DNA of 64,000 nt from Imbricaverruca yamaguchii (lineage: Eukaryota > Arthropoda > Thecostraca > Neoverrucidae), in NCBI GenBank assembly GCA_034440575.1, contig JAOTOL010001634.1:2539501-2603500 (forward strand). The letters run 5' to 3'. Position numbers and translations under genes: made by a program. This document shows positions 34,092 through 44,707 of this stretch, one piece after another (position 1 is the first letter of the stretch; each line of letters starts with the position of its first letter). The notes beneath the pieces are model-generated. The model saw only the letters and a program-made list of their open reading frames with translations, did not search any database and was not told where the DNA came from.

Positions 34092-34733
34092 TCACGCGCT
34101 CGCCGTCGACTGGCCGACGCCGCGCTCCGCCGGCGGCGCGTCAGCAGCGCCGTCCAGCCGGTACCAGCCGTGCCGGCGCGCGCGCCGCAGCAGCGTCAGG
34201 TACTTGGCGGCGCGCCGCGACTCGGGCAAGATGCACTCGCGCGCGAACCGCTCGCGCGTCCACGGCGCCGCCGACGCGCCGCGCGCCGCCGCCAGCAGCG
34301 CCAGCACGAACGACAGGCAGTTGCGGCGCGTCTCGTCGTACGTGTCGGCCGTCCACTGCGCCGGCCGGACGGCCGCCAGCGCGTCGTCCCAGGCCGCGTC
34401 GTCGACGCCGGCCACGCGCACCACCAGACACCGCGGCCACCGGGCGGCCGGCTGTCGCGCCAGGCCGTCCTGGTCGAACGCCAGCACGGCGCCGCGCGCG
34501 TCCGTCACGGCCGCGTGCAGGTCGCCGCCGGCGTACTGCAGCCAGTCGGCGTCGGTGGGCCGCAGCAGCACGCGCCGCGGGTGGTCGGCCGCCCGGCCGA
34601 ACGGGCACGGCACCTTGGCCGCCGGTGTCGACGGCAGCGGCTGGTGGCAGGCCGGGCACAGTGGGGGCAGGCCGGCCGTCGGGAAGAAGAGTGGCGCACA
34701 GTGCAGCACGTGCCACACGCCCGGCGTCGCCAT
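34092..34733 (-). CDS. MKRN2OS: MKRN2 opposite strand protein-like, intronless
   Basis: Single open frame of 213 aa on the minus strand, starting at MATPGVWHVLHCAP. An upstream in-frame GTG would add 7 residues, but the ATG is preferred. Features: a CPAC pair near residue 26, then VPCPFGR, RRVLLRPTDADWLQYAGGDL with LHAAVTDARG, a central YDETRRNCLSFVLALL (NCxxF/xxLA core) and CILPESRRAAKYLTLLRRAR near the C-terminus. This order (CPxC, PFR-like, LLRPT, DLHVGIT-like, NCF.F.LAFLN-like, TRRAS.Y..LYR-like) is that of vertebrate MKRN2OS/C3orf83, whose function is not established. Very GC-rich. Lack of introns fits a small conserved single-exon gene or an old retrocopy, but the frame is intact. Confidence 0.8.
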   Translation of the reverse strand: MATPGVWHVLHCAPLFFPTAGLPPLCPACHQPLPSTPAAKVPCPFGRAADHPRRVLLRPTDADWLQYAGGDLHAAVTDARGAVLAFDQDGLARQPAARWPRCLVVRVAGVDDAAWDDALAAVRPAQWTADTYDETRRNCLSFVLALLAAARGASAAPWTRERFARECILPESRRAAKYLTLLRRARRHGWYRLDGAADAPPAERGVGQSTASA

Positions 34734-34802
34734 GGTGAGCCAGCCACCATGCACAAGTGGCTAAGCAGTCCTGAAATGCAACCATAACTTTATAACTTTA
34801 TA

Positions 34803-34845
34803 TTGGGGTTTAGGGGTGCACCAACTTCATCGGTCATGCAGCATC
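34803..34845 (-). mobile_element. Mini-retroposon copy, 11-bp TSD
   Basis: 43-bp insertion between two ATAACTTTATA repeats (34792-34802 and 34846-34856). The minus strand reads GATGCTGCATGACC ... GCACCCCTAAACCCCAA, with the same 5' boundary as the other copies. Confidence 0.7.
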
Positions 34846-35559
34846 ATAACTTTATAATGTTCCCATGACTGGAAGGCTGGATATGCATGATAAGTGGAGA
34901 TGCAGCTCATACTATAAAAAACATCACCTCCACAGTTAAAGGAACACCATTAGTTTGTCTGCAAGTATATCCACATCATGGCTGGAGATCCTGGGTGGGT
35001 CTGGGGTTTTGACCCCCTGGTTTGATACTTTGCTGATGGTAATTGATCATTTTCCTTGTTCAATCTGTAAATGTACTGAAGATAAGGACCTGGACCCCTG
35101 GCTCCATGAAAGATATCCAGCCTTGACCCACATAAGGTTTTAGGTCAGTCAGTAACATTGCATACATGTCACACTACAGACAATAGCAAAGTGAACTGTA
35201 CACAGCAGTTGTACTTATTCTGGAATGCTTTGACAAAATGGTTAGTGAATTTCACAAATATCAAACATAAAGTATGGGGAAAGAACAATAAACTAGGTGG
35301 TGGGGCTGCAACTGGTATTCACTCTTAATTAAAATAGGAAAAGGATAAAATAAAGCTTTGGGCAAGGGCATACCTAGCTGTGGACCTTAACTGAGCCAGG
35401 CCTATATTTCCATACTTGACTTCTGGGTTGGAAAGCAATTTTGTAGCAATAATAAATAATAATTGCATTTAATATTAAATTATATTTAATGTGGTAGATG
35501 TATATAGGCTGATTTCTGGCCAAAGGTTGTCTTACAATGTTTTTACATCATTTAACTAC

Positions 35560-35613
35560 TTAGTTATTTGGGTTTTGGGGTGCCTCGACCATAAAATATG
35601 ATCATTTAGCGAT
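35560..35613 (-). mobile_element. Mini-retroposon copy, 13-bp TSD
   Basis: 54-bp insertion flanked by exact ATCATTTAACTAC (35547-35559 and 35614-35626). The minus strand starts ATCGCTAAATGATC and ends CCCAAATAACTAA. Confidence 0.88.
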
Positions 35614-36007
35614 ATCATTTAACTACATTTCACATTCATTTATTTGGGAAATGAAAGCCTTTTGAGGTACAAGCAATTCAAGTTGAAGTACTTATATCTC
35701 AAGGAGCAGTCATTTCACCTTTTAAAAAAACATAAAACCATTCAAAGCATGTGAAGTGTCAGAAAAAAAACTCTTATTCCATGTGCAGATACATGCCATC
35801 CAACAAAACAAACAGAAAAACAGAAAAATTAGTTACGGAAAAAGGAATTTGGATGAATAATATATTATGAGTTATAATGTAAAATGACAAAAAAAATGGC
35901 ACAGTCTATTCATTTTGCATTGCCTGAAACCTAACGATGTTGAATGTGTTACATTTAAATGTGCATTAAATACATTGCATCACCACCTATCTATGCATTT
36001 ATATATA

Positions 36008-36190
36008 TTATGGTGATCAAAAGTATGATACTTGTAAACAGGATACAGTAAGAAACAGAGTATGAAGACTGCACAAACACACCATGAAACATGATGTCCA
36101 CACTTATGTATGTCGAAAGGACGTTAAATCGTTGTTCAGTATGTGGTGTATGCAACCCAATTTCACAAACAATTTATCACTGGGTATACC
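36008..36190 (+). repeat. Dispersed repeat, copy 2 of 2
   Basis: Collinear with 14,480-14,660. A short internal echo (AATTTTACGAATAATATATC then ACTGGGTATG) follows at 36,200-36,230. Confidence 0.6.
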
Positions 36191-36434
36191 TATTCCACTC
36201 AATTTTACGAATAATATATCACTGGGTATGAGCAAGTGATGAAATGGCTACCTACCTAGGTACGGGGCTTATCATTTTCCGCGTGCCAAATCCCTCGACG
36301 TTTGGCCCTATTAGTTCCAAGATCGACGTGTCCGTATTGTCACTCTGCGGGCAATTTATCAAGGAAAGGGTAACTGAAGCTTATGTTCCCATATGGCCGC
36401 AATTGTCCTGTAAAGGGATCATTTCATGTTTCTC

Positions 36435-36600
36435 AGAATACAAACATTCAAACAAACATTTCGTTTGACAGACATTCAACATTGAAATAACATTCAACAT
36501 AAAAATCATTTTGCAAACATTCAACATTTAAAAAGCATTCAACATTTAAAAAAATCATTTTACAAACATTTAACATTTAACAAACATTTCATTTTACCAC
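36435..36600. repeat. AT-rich tandem repeat (ACATTCAACATT units)
   Basis: Repeated AACATTCAACATTTAAA-like units of variable length. Confidence 0.75.
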
Positions 36601-37154
36601 GTACGACACACGTGAAATCGATTGACTGGGTGGGCCCACCAATGGGAACACATCCAGTTGGATCCAAGTCACAGCAATAAAAATACAATCCGTTACCATC
36701 GCCATAGTAATTCATTAGTTACTCAATTTTCCATCGCTTTTCTTTAGGCACGAATGATCAGAGAAGGATCCAGGATATTAATGTGTGGGTATGAGGGGCG
36801 TCACTTCCTCGGAGGTGTACCACTGCCGAAGTCTGGGGAGAGTGCCTTCGGCTGAAATCCGTTCAGCGGGGAGGAGGCGCACTCGATGAAGCTGCAGACC
36901 TCAAAGGGAAGCTATTTTTCCTCTCAAGGGGAATGTATGCCTCCTTGTGAGAAATGCCTTGTGGACTAATAAGGCTCTCGAAGGGAACCTTTTTTCCGCT
37001 TAGAGTGGCGTCACCTTTATATGGGGAAGGTTATGTCCACATATTAGTGTGTGTCTCCAGAAGAGTGTAAAAGGCTTCAGTCATTCAGTAGGCCGGATCC
37101 ATGTATTTTTGCCCCATACTGATCATGGTGTAAGGTGTGGATAATGACGCCGGC

Positions 37155-37610
37155 CCTATCCTATCTATTTGGCCGATTGCCCTCCTGGCTGCCCCTTTGA
37201 CTTGAACTATGTGTCCAATGGCTGCACGAAGAAGGATTGTAGTATGTTCTGATCATCGCTCGGTGGCTTTAACATGACAGGCTCTCAGTGCCCATTCCCG
37301 CTCAGTTGCGGTAGTTCGTCATTCTTCTCGTGGCGTGAATTTGTCCTGAGTGACCGGAACGAAGCCTCTGATTTGCCTTCCGAAGATGATCTGAGCTGGT
37401 GATAGCCCCAAGTCACGGTCAATTGTGTTGCGGTGCTGCAACAGCGCCCGGCAGAGCTGCTCGTTGTTTAGTTGTCCATTCACATCTGCATTGTCTCGAC
37501 TGAGTCGTGTTCCGGATTTGACAGCGAGCTCCACTCGGGGGTTTGAGTGCGGTAAAGCGACGGAAGAGATCTGATGGTGGACTCCATAATTCTGCGGGCT
37601 GCGCCACTAT
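37155..37610 (-). pseudogene. Ty3/gypsy integrase fragment
   Basis: The minus strand reads ELAVKSGTRLSRDNADVNGQ then LCRALLQHRNTIDRDLGLSP and AQIIFGRQIRGFVPV. This is the conserved end of the integrase core (ALLQ.RNTP...SPAQ..FGR..RDFIP) of Ty3/gypsy elements. A frameshift precedes it and a stop follows shortly after. The phrase GTGTCTCCAGAAGAGT appears at about 37,052 and 37,616, possibly marking element-internal or LTR repeats. RT and RNase H are absent here. Confidence 0.7.
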
Positions 37611-37985
37611 TGTGTGTCTCCAGAAGAGTTTGATAGACTTGAAGTCTTAGTGCCGGTTATTTGCATCGAACTGCCCCGTCAGCTCAGTGTGAAACGTGTT
37701 CGTCTTTGGTTGGCCCTGTTGGTGACATGTTCACCACTTGGAGACTCCGGCACTGAATGAGAGGGAATTGTGAAATAGGATGACAGTGAGAACCGATTGG
37801 CAAATGCAATAATGTTTCAAGTGCATCCGCACTCTCTCCCAAAACATTCAGACGAAGTGTATTAGAAAAATACATGATACGCATATTATGCATGCTACAC
37901 ACGCCGATACCAAACACACAAAATTACCCAATTCAGCATAGCCGGCCACCTTCAATACAACACAACGCGATACACAACACGCATG

Positions 37986-38148
37986 TTGTTTGTTTGTTTA
38001 TTGGTTGGTTCACGACACACTTTCTGCACATTCGGCTAATGGCGCCGCCCACACTGTTTCGCCGGTGGGCCGCGGGATTGGGAAATGTCCTGAGTGGCGC
38101 TAGAGTCGAACCCGGGACCTTTGGTACCCATAGCCCGACACCTTAACC
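37986..38148 (-). mobile_element. SINE family A, 14-bp TSD, head slightly truncated
   Basis: Flanked by exact ACACAACACGCATG (37972-37985 and 38149-38162). The minus strand begins in the A-box (GGTTAAGGTGTCGGGC), with B-box GGGTTCGACTC and tail CGTGAACCAACCAATAAAC. Confidence 0.93.
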
Positions 38149-38334
38149 ACACAACACGCATGAATCATCTCTGAAATGCTTTTCCCATAATGCACGGCAC
38201 AATTGCACCGATAACATCAAACACAGAATATTACATGCTTCAACATAGCTAGACAACTTCAATGCAGCACAATGCAATACACAATACGCGTGAAGCGTCT
38301 CTGTTATGACTTCCGGCCCGAGCCGGGTAGCCAG

Positions 38335-38560
38335 AGGGCGGCCAGTCAGTCAGCCAGGCTGTCGGAAGGCGGACAGCCAGTCAGCTAGGTTGCCGGGGTA
38401 GACACCCAGACAGCTAGGCTGCCGGGGGTAGCCATCCAGACAGCTAGGCTGCCGGGGGTAGCCATCCAGACAGCTAGGCTGTCAGTCGGCTGTCAGTCGG
38501 CTGTCAGTCGGCCAGGCGGCCTCCAGAGGGCGGTCAGCCGATCAGGCGGGCTACTAGAGG
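38335..38560. repeat. Minisatellites, 31-bp and 11-bp units
   Basis: Three to four units with CCAGACAGCTAGGCTGCCGG then GGGTAGCCAT, followed by GGCTGTCAGTC x3. Confidence 0.85.
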
Positions 38561-38729
38561 ATGTTCACCCGGTCAGCCAATTTCTGCCAGAGTGGTCAGC
38601 CGATCAGGCAGGCCTCCGTAGGGGCTTCATCCCATCCCGCATTTTGCCCGTGCCCCGACCGGGGCCCAACTGAGCGGAAGGCAGGGCAGCGACCGGACAG
38701 CCCGACTGGGCTCAATTTACTCATGCAAC

Positions 38730-39135
38730 ATCTACCCACTGAGACGAGACATGGCCCCGGTCGGGTTTCTGACTGGGCCCCGGCTGGACAGCGACTGGGC
38801 ACGCGTTTCTACGCCGAGCACAAGCTTGGCGCAGACCGGGCCCCGGCTTGGCACAGTCCAGGTCCCGGCTGGGCGCGGACTGGGCGCGGACTGGGCGCTG
38901 ACCGGGCCCCGACCGGGCGCGGACCGAGCGCGGACTGGGCGCGGACTGGGCGCGGACTGGGCGCGGACCGGGCGCGGACTGAGCGCGGACTGGGCGCGGA
39001 CCGGGCCCCGACCGGGCGCGGACCGAGCGCGGACTGGGCGCGGACTGGGCGCGGACTGGGCCCCGACCGGGCGCGGACCGAGCGCGGACCGGGCGCAGAC
39101 CGAGCGCGGACCGAGCGCGGACTGGACACCGGTTG
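38730..39135. repeat. 12-bp GC-rich minisatellite with higher-order structure
   Basis: About 30 variants of GGGCGCGGACTG (also ACCG, GAGC, CCCC variants). A longer block, from CCGGGCCCCGACCGGGCG, recurs. Because the unit is a multiple of three, frames on both strands stay open; I do not regard these as genes. Confidence 0.9.
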
Positions 39136-39252
39136 GGCTCGGACCGGACGTCGAGTGGGCATCCCAGTCGGGTTCCCGCTGGCATGGTGTGGCGCGTCTG
39201 CTCGGCTTCCACCACTTCCCCAACCAAACGTGCACACCACGGTAGTAGTGGT

Positions 39253-39427
39253 TTGCTTATTGGTTGGTTCACGACACACTTTATGCATATTCACGGCTAA
39301 TGGCGCCGCCCACACTGTTTTGCCGGTGGGCCGCGGGATTTGGAAATGTCCTGAGTGGCGCTAGAGTCGAACCCGGGACCTTTGGTACCCGTAGCCCGAC
39401 ACCTTAACCACTCAGCCATCCCCGCCC
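39253..39427 (-). mobile_element. SINE family A, full length, 15-bp TSD
   Basis: Flanked by exact CACGGTAGTAGTGGT (39238-39252 and 39428-39442). The minus-strand head GGGGATGGCTGAGTGGTTAA is typical of class II tRNA (Leu/Ser) A-boxes. B-box GGGTTCGACTC. Confidence 0.95.
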
Positions 39428-39970
39428 CACGGTAGTAGTGGTAACGCCGGACACCGCTTATACATATTCCGCTTGTTAATTCAGTTTGAAGAATATAATG
39501 TTTCAACGTCATAGTGGAGTGGTGAGCCGCACATCATATTTACCATGAAATTTGACATATCTGATGACGAACTATTTCGATTGTACAACGGAAACGAGTC
39601 GAAAAATACATGCGTACCTTAATACAATACGGAGGCATTTGCATTGCAATAATAACCACTTCAGTCAACATCTGCTTTCATTCTCAATGTATAGATCACC
39701 TTGGGCGATTTCACCGAGAAGTGCGGTTTGCTTCCAGCTGTCGCCGGTCTTTGGGTGTGAATACTGCAAAATGTATATATTTCTGGGAATCACACAATGC
39801 TGCAACCTTTTCAGTTATAAAAATCGTTGAATGCTAGCTGCAGGCTAACAATCCAATCAGACGGCGAGCCTGTCAGTTGGGCCGCCAGTGGGCAGTCAGC
39901 AATGGGTGTTGTTTGACATACTTTTGAGGGGGTTGGTTCCCTCTCAATGGTGGCTTTCTCCTAATAGTTT

Positions 39971-40229
39971 CAACATTAAACGGACTCTATGGACTGCGTC
40001 CCCAGATAAATTTGGGCGTGCCATTGGCTTCAAGCATTGCGGCCCGTAATAATTTTCATATATCAACGCCCCTGCAGTCGGCACTAGGCTGCCTAATCAC
40101 CCAACATTAAACGGACTCTATGGACTACGTCTCCAGATCAATTTGGGCGTGCCATTGCCTTCAAGCATTGCGCCCCGCAATAATTTTCAGATATCAACGC
40201 CCCTGCAGTCGACACCAGCCTAATCACCT
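39971..40229. repeat. Two-copy tandem duplication, period 131 bp
   Basis: Copies begin CAACATTAAACGGACTCTA at 39971 and 40102 and share TTTGGGCGTGCCATTG and ATATCAACGCCCCTGCAGTC. Confidence 0.9.
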
Positions 40230-40833
40230 GGCTGCCTAATCATCCAGATCATGAGAGTGCGATCAGCCGCTACGACAGGCCTCCAAAGGGTAGGCAGCCA
40301 GTGAGTCAGACCGTCAGAGGGCGATTTTCCGGTTAGCAAGGTCGTCAGCGTTCCGCAAATCACTTCAGTCACTTCCTCAAATATGGCGGTTTCCGAACCT
40401 CTGCTGTCGGAGACCTTGTGCATTCGTTAACGCGGAGGCTGTCGCCCGAATCGGCCTGGTGGCCACTGTGGTAGTAGGTACATTCTCCATGTTTAAACAA
40501 TGAGTAAACACACAAACTTATCGCAGGGAACCATGCGATATTTTGCCTTTTTAGGTCATAAAATTCCTTCATATGGCATCTACCATAATTGAGAAAGCGG
40601 CAGACATGGCGCATATGTTACATGTTATTTTACTTGTTTGGCGGTGTAAACAAATCGTGTATTGCTGGTTGCATGGTGTGGGCGTGCATTCGGTATTATT
40701 TACTCTCCAGAGTAATTGCAAGAGTGTGCAAGAGCTTGGCTGTTTCTAACCGTGCTCACCAGTCACCACGCGCTTCAATTTGCAGATTAAAGTAATTTCT
40801 GATTTCTTGGGATTCCTTTTGCCAATTCAATGC

Positions 40834-40936
40834 GTATGAATGCGCTTAGCATGATGTTACCATTTATTTCCTCTGCAAATGCATACTTTTCAGTTAGGAG
40901 GCAAAATGAAAACCAAAGAAGTGGCTTCGAATTGGA
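40834..40936 (+). repeat. Dispersed AT-rich repeat, copy 3
   Basis: Contains CTGCAAATGCATACTTTTCAG then a GGCAAAATGAAAACC-like segment. Confidence 0.55.
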
Positions 40937-41400
40937 TAACGAAAAGTTCCATTCATAATTAAGAGAACAATGTAGCATAACCTAATATAACTTAGCATAA
41001 CCTTTTATTCAGGAAAACATACCTTTTTAACATGGGAAATTTTCTAACAATTTGTTTTTCTAAAGTACTTTGGTGTTGTGGTGCTTGAAAGTGATAACAA
41101 GACAAGCATATGGGTTAGGTTTGGTTGTGTTAGGCTAGCTTAGGTTTACAAAAAGTGAACTCTTTTCAAAAGGCTTTAAAGAATTGAATAACAAATTTGG
41201 AAATTGTTTTTTCTTCAAAAGCATCCTAGGTTAGGCTAAGTTAGGATGGGTTTGGTTCTTACAAAAATCATAGGAAAGTACATTCCTTGAAATTTTTATC
41301 ATTATATTTTGGGGGAATTTCTTGATAAGTTTTTCTTCGGCTTGGTTTGGTTAGGTTATGCTGCATTTTTTAAGGCATTTTCTTGTATGCTATGTTCACT

Positions 41401-41503
41401 AACTCAAAGCCATTGTTGGTGTTACTGTGCTCAGAACTGGAAAGTAAACCATTTGCACCACAAATGAGTGGTCACAACATCTTAGTCACATTCATAAACA
41501 TTG
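41401..41503 (-). repeat. Dispersed AT-rich repeat, copy 4
   Basis: Inverted: CTGGAAAGTAAACCATTTGC, AAATGAGTGGTCAC, then TAGTCACATTCATAAACATTG. Confidence 0.55.
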
Positions 41504-42116
41504 TGTCAGAAACATAGATCCCAAGAATTTATCAAACACTGACAAGCACAAGTTTACAAAAATTTCAAACTATGAAACCTATTGTAACCTACGTTAGCCT
41601 ATAGTGAACAATTTTTTTATTTGTAAAAATCTATTTTTTAAACTACCTTACCTAATCAAACCCAATTTCATGAAACCTTACCCCATTGTATTTTTCATGG
41701 AAGTAAAACATGTGTAAAACTTGTCTTCTGTATACATTAAATTGCAATAATATCCATTTTCTTTGAATATGGTCCCAGCTTATAATTGTGAAGAACATAC
41801 TAGGTGTGCATTGGTAAGCAGGTGGTGTATTGTCAGTATCATTATCTGGGTATGACTTTGGCATTATTTGCCTTCAAAGGTAGTGATTGTTGATAGAGAT
41901 GGCCTTCCAATAAGAGCTTGTTTGTTTCAAACATCTTCACCATCTACCATACTCTTTAAAGAGGGTGCATAGGTGTTTTCTTTGGGGATGTAGGTGTCTA
42001 TTTAATATTTTGGTAAATTTGCATTTTGATTTGAAGGTGAATTGTGTGGAAAATAGTTGAGTATCTCCTATGCTTATCAACATTACTAAGACAATCTGAA
42101 CAGTCATTGTAATCAG

Positions 42117-42172
42117 AGATGCTTACTTTTTGGTTGGTGAGCTAAATAATACCAAAATGGGCTTTCAGTGAT
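42117..42172 (+). repeat. Dispersed AT-rich repeat, copy 5 (partial)
   Basis: AGATGCTTACTTTTTGGTTG then ATACCAAAATGGGCTTTCAG. Confidence 0.5.
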
Positions 42173-42290
42173 ATAATATGCAATGAAAAAAAAATCACAA
42201 AAAATCCATAACCTAGCCTAATCTGATCAACCTGACTTGCTAAATCTGTGCATGGATATTTTATGCATTTATCAGTTTTCTCAAATAAAT

Positions 42291-42420
42291 GCTCATGAAT
42301 ATGATTAAGACAATGTCAGTGATTAAGTGTGATTAAGTGTGATTGAATGTGATTAAGCCAGAGTCACTTCCTCTGCAAATGCTCACTTTTCAGTTGGCAT
42401 GCAAAACAACACAAAACAGG
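42291..42420 (+). repeat. Dispersed AT-rich repeat, copy 6
   Basis: CATGAATATGATTAAGACAA, a short GATTAAGTGT repeat, then CTGCAAATGCTCACTTTTCAG and a GCAAAACAACACAAAAC segment. Confidence 0.55.
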
Positions 42421-42429
42421 GGCAGAAAA

Positions 42430-43600
42430 TAGAATCTAACCTAACCTAGCCTAGCCACACATGTAAGGAAAAACATGTCCAAGAAATTGAGAAAATGTCA
42501 CAAATTTTTCTCTTTCATCTTCCAAAAATCTAACCTAATCTGAAAGTGGGCTAATCAATGGCAAATGTCTTTCAACTATGAAAAATGTAAGCTTATGCAT
42601 TTTAGGTCTGGAGGTGAGATTTTCAGATATGCAATGATGGAAGGTGGGAAATCAGATGTTATTGAAGAGGAAAGAAACTTAGGCATGTTCATTTCAAATG
42701 ATCTTAAAGTAGAAAAATAATGTATCAGCTAGGAACATGGCAATGAGAATGCTGGGAATCATTAATAGGAGCATGATGTATAAGAGCAAATAAGTGATGA
42801 AAATGCTGTGCTTGGTGTATGTGTGACCCCACTTATAATTTTCTGTACAGGCATTTAGCCCCTTCTAAGAAAAACTATGGATATGCTAGAAAAAAAAATT
42901 ATTAAGAATTATACTATTCATAAAGGGTATATTATACTACTTGTATTATGTTATACTATGTAGGGTGTACCTAACAGTGAATTCAGCACCTTTCTTCAGG
43001 ATTTGATGCTGATAAGACTGGCTATGGTAGCACAAAGGGGCATGGTTGGAGGAGTTTGGAGGTGTTGAGGTGTGCATTATGCAATATCAGGTGAATAGTG
43101 CTAGATAGGCTGGGATATATAGCTCCCTAGGAATTTGAGATAATGGATTGATTGAGGTGTGAATGTGTACTTGTCTAGTATCTTTTCTAGAGAGGCTTAA
43201 CCCAGATGGGTCTCTGTGGCTCTTATTGAGCCTTAGCACTCTATTACTTTATAAACATAGCCAAGCATAACCTGTTTTTGCATTAAAAAAAAATATTTTG
43301 GCAAAAAAACACTACTCCCCCCCCCCCAAAAAAAAAAACATAACCTACTTAACCTAGTCTATCAAAACCTAACCACTATTCTTCCTCACCCCCGGGATGA
43401 GCTACCAGGTGGCTGTATCAGTGCATTGATGGCACATTAAACTTTTGATCAAAGTTATGTGTTAAACTGGAATTCATGGATCAGGTGGTGGGGCCAGGGT
43501 TCATGCAAAAAGTTCTGCTTGGCAATTGGACCCTGGTTCATAAAATCACCCCAGCAAGAACTCTGATTAAATTTATTTAAATTAAATAAGCATCAGAGCA
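42430..43600. other. AT-rich gene-free stretch before the WRAP73 5' array
   Basis: No gene seen. Contains CCTAACC-type motifs and a C13-A11 homopolymer junction (about 43,316-43,339). The segment GGTGGTGGGGCCAGGGTTCA (about 43,482-43,501) matches the 3' end of the SINE at 52.1 kb. Composition changes abruptly to GC-rich at about 43,600. Confidence 0.5.
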
Positions 43601-43689
43601 TGTCATCAGAACACACCGAACGCCATCTGGACTCTGTTAGTGGCGTCGCAACATGTTCGCGCGATGTGTGCGATATTGGGCTATGCTGT

Positions 43690-44556
43690 GGTGTGCCAGC
43701 TGATGCTGGGCTGTGCCAGACAGACGGGCGGCTGTGCTGCGGTGTGCGTGGTGTGTGAGGGCTGACGCTGGGCTGTGTCGGACAGACGGGCGGCTGTGCT
43801 GGCACAGTGTGTGGTGTATGCGGGCTAACGCTGGGCTGTGTCGGACAGACGGGCGGCTGTGCTGTGGTGTGGTGAGGGCTGACGCTGGGCTGTGCTCGGA
43901 CAGACGGGCGGCTTGCTGGTGTGTGGGCTGTGCCGGCAAGGCAGTGTGCGGTGTGTGCGGGCTGACGCTGGGCTGTGTCTGACAGACGGGCGGCTGTGCT
44001 GCGGTGTGTGGTGTGTGAGGGCTGACGCTGGGCTGTGTCGGACAGACGGGCGGCTGTGCTGGCGCAGTGTGCGGTGTGTGCCGGCTGACGCTGGGCTGTG
44101 TCGGACAGACGGGCGGCTGTGCTGGCGCAGTGTGCGGTGTGTGCGGGCTGACGCTGGGCTGTGTCGGACAGACGGGCGGCTGTGCTGGCGCAGTGTGCGG
44201 TGTGTGCCGGCTGACGCTGGGCTGTGTCGGACAGACGGGCGGCTGTGCTGCGATGTGTGCGGTGTGTGCGGGCTGACGCTGGGCTGTGTCGGACAGACGG
44301 GCGGCTGTGCTGGCGCAGTGTGCGGTGTGTGCCGGCTGACGCTGGGCTGTGTCGGACAGACGGGCGGCTGTGCTGTGGTGTGTGAGGGCTGACGCTGGGC
44401 TGTGTCGGACAGACGGGCGTGCTGTGCTGCGGTGTGTGCGGTGTGTGAGGGCTGACGCTGGGCTGTGTCGGACAGACGGGCGGCTGTGCTGGCGCAGTGT
44501 GCGGTGTGTGCCGGCTGACGCTGGGCTGTGTCGGACAGACGGGCGGCTGTGCCGAC
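43690..44556 (+). repeat. WRAP73 array 1: 14 units abutting the start codon
   Basis: 14 copies of a core of about 41 bp (CTGACGCTGGGCTGTGTCGG then ACAGACGGGCGGCTGTGC) with two alternating spacer types of about 14-22 bp. The final core ends directly at CGACGATGG, the WRAP73 start. It is therefore promoter/5' UTR-proximal sequence in tandem. Confidence 0.9.
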
Positions 44557-44557
44557 G

Positions 44558-44707
44558 ATGGAGTTCTCGGCGCCAGTACGCTGTGGCCTGACGGCCGTGT
44601 CGCCGGACGGCGCGCACCTGGCCACCACGCTCGGCGTCAGACTCACCGTGTTCGGCGTCGCCACGCAGCAGGAGGAGGCCGCGTTCATCTGTCTGGACGA
44701 CCCGCAG
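44558..44707 (+). CDS. WRAP73: WRAP73 exon 1
   Basis: 50 codons from ATG (MEFSAPVRCGLTAVSPDG) to CLDDPQ. Donor CCGCAG|GTCAGC, phase 0. The start is fixed by alignment with the family N-terminus (MNFSE-like). Confidence 0.9.

Noticed and set aside
34045..34787. Long ORFs in other frames over the MKRN2OS-like gene
   Set aside because: A GC-rich locus with open shadow frames. Only the 34,092-34,733 minus frame shows family motifs.
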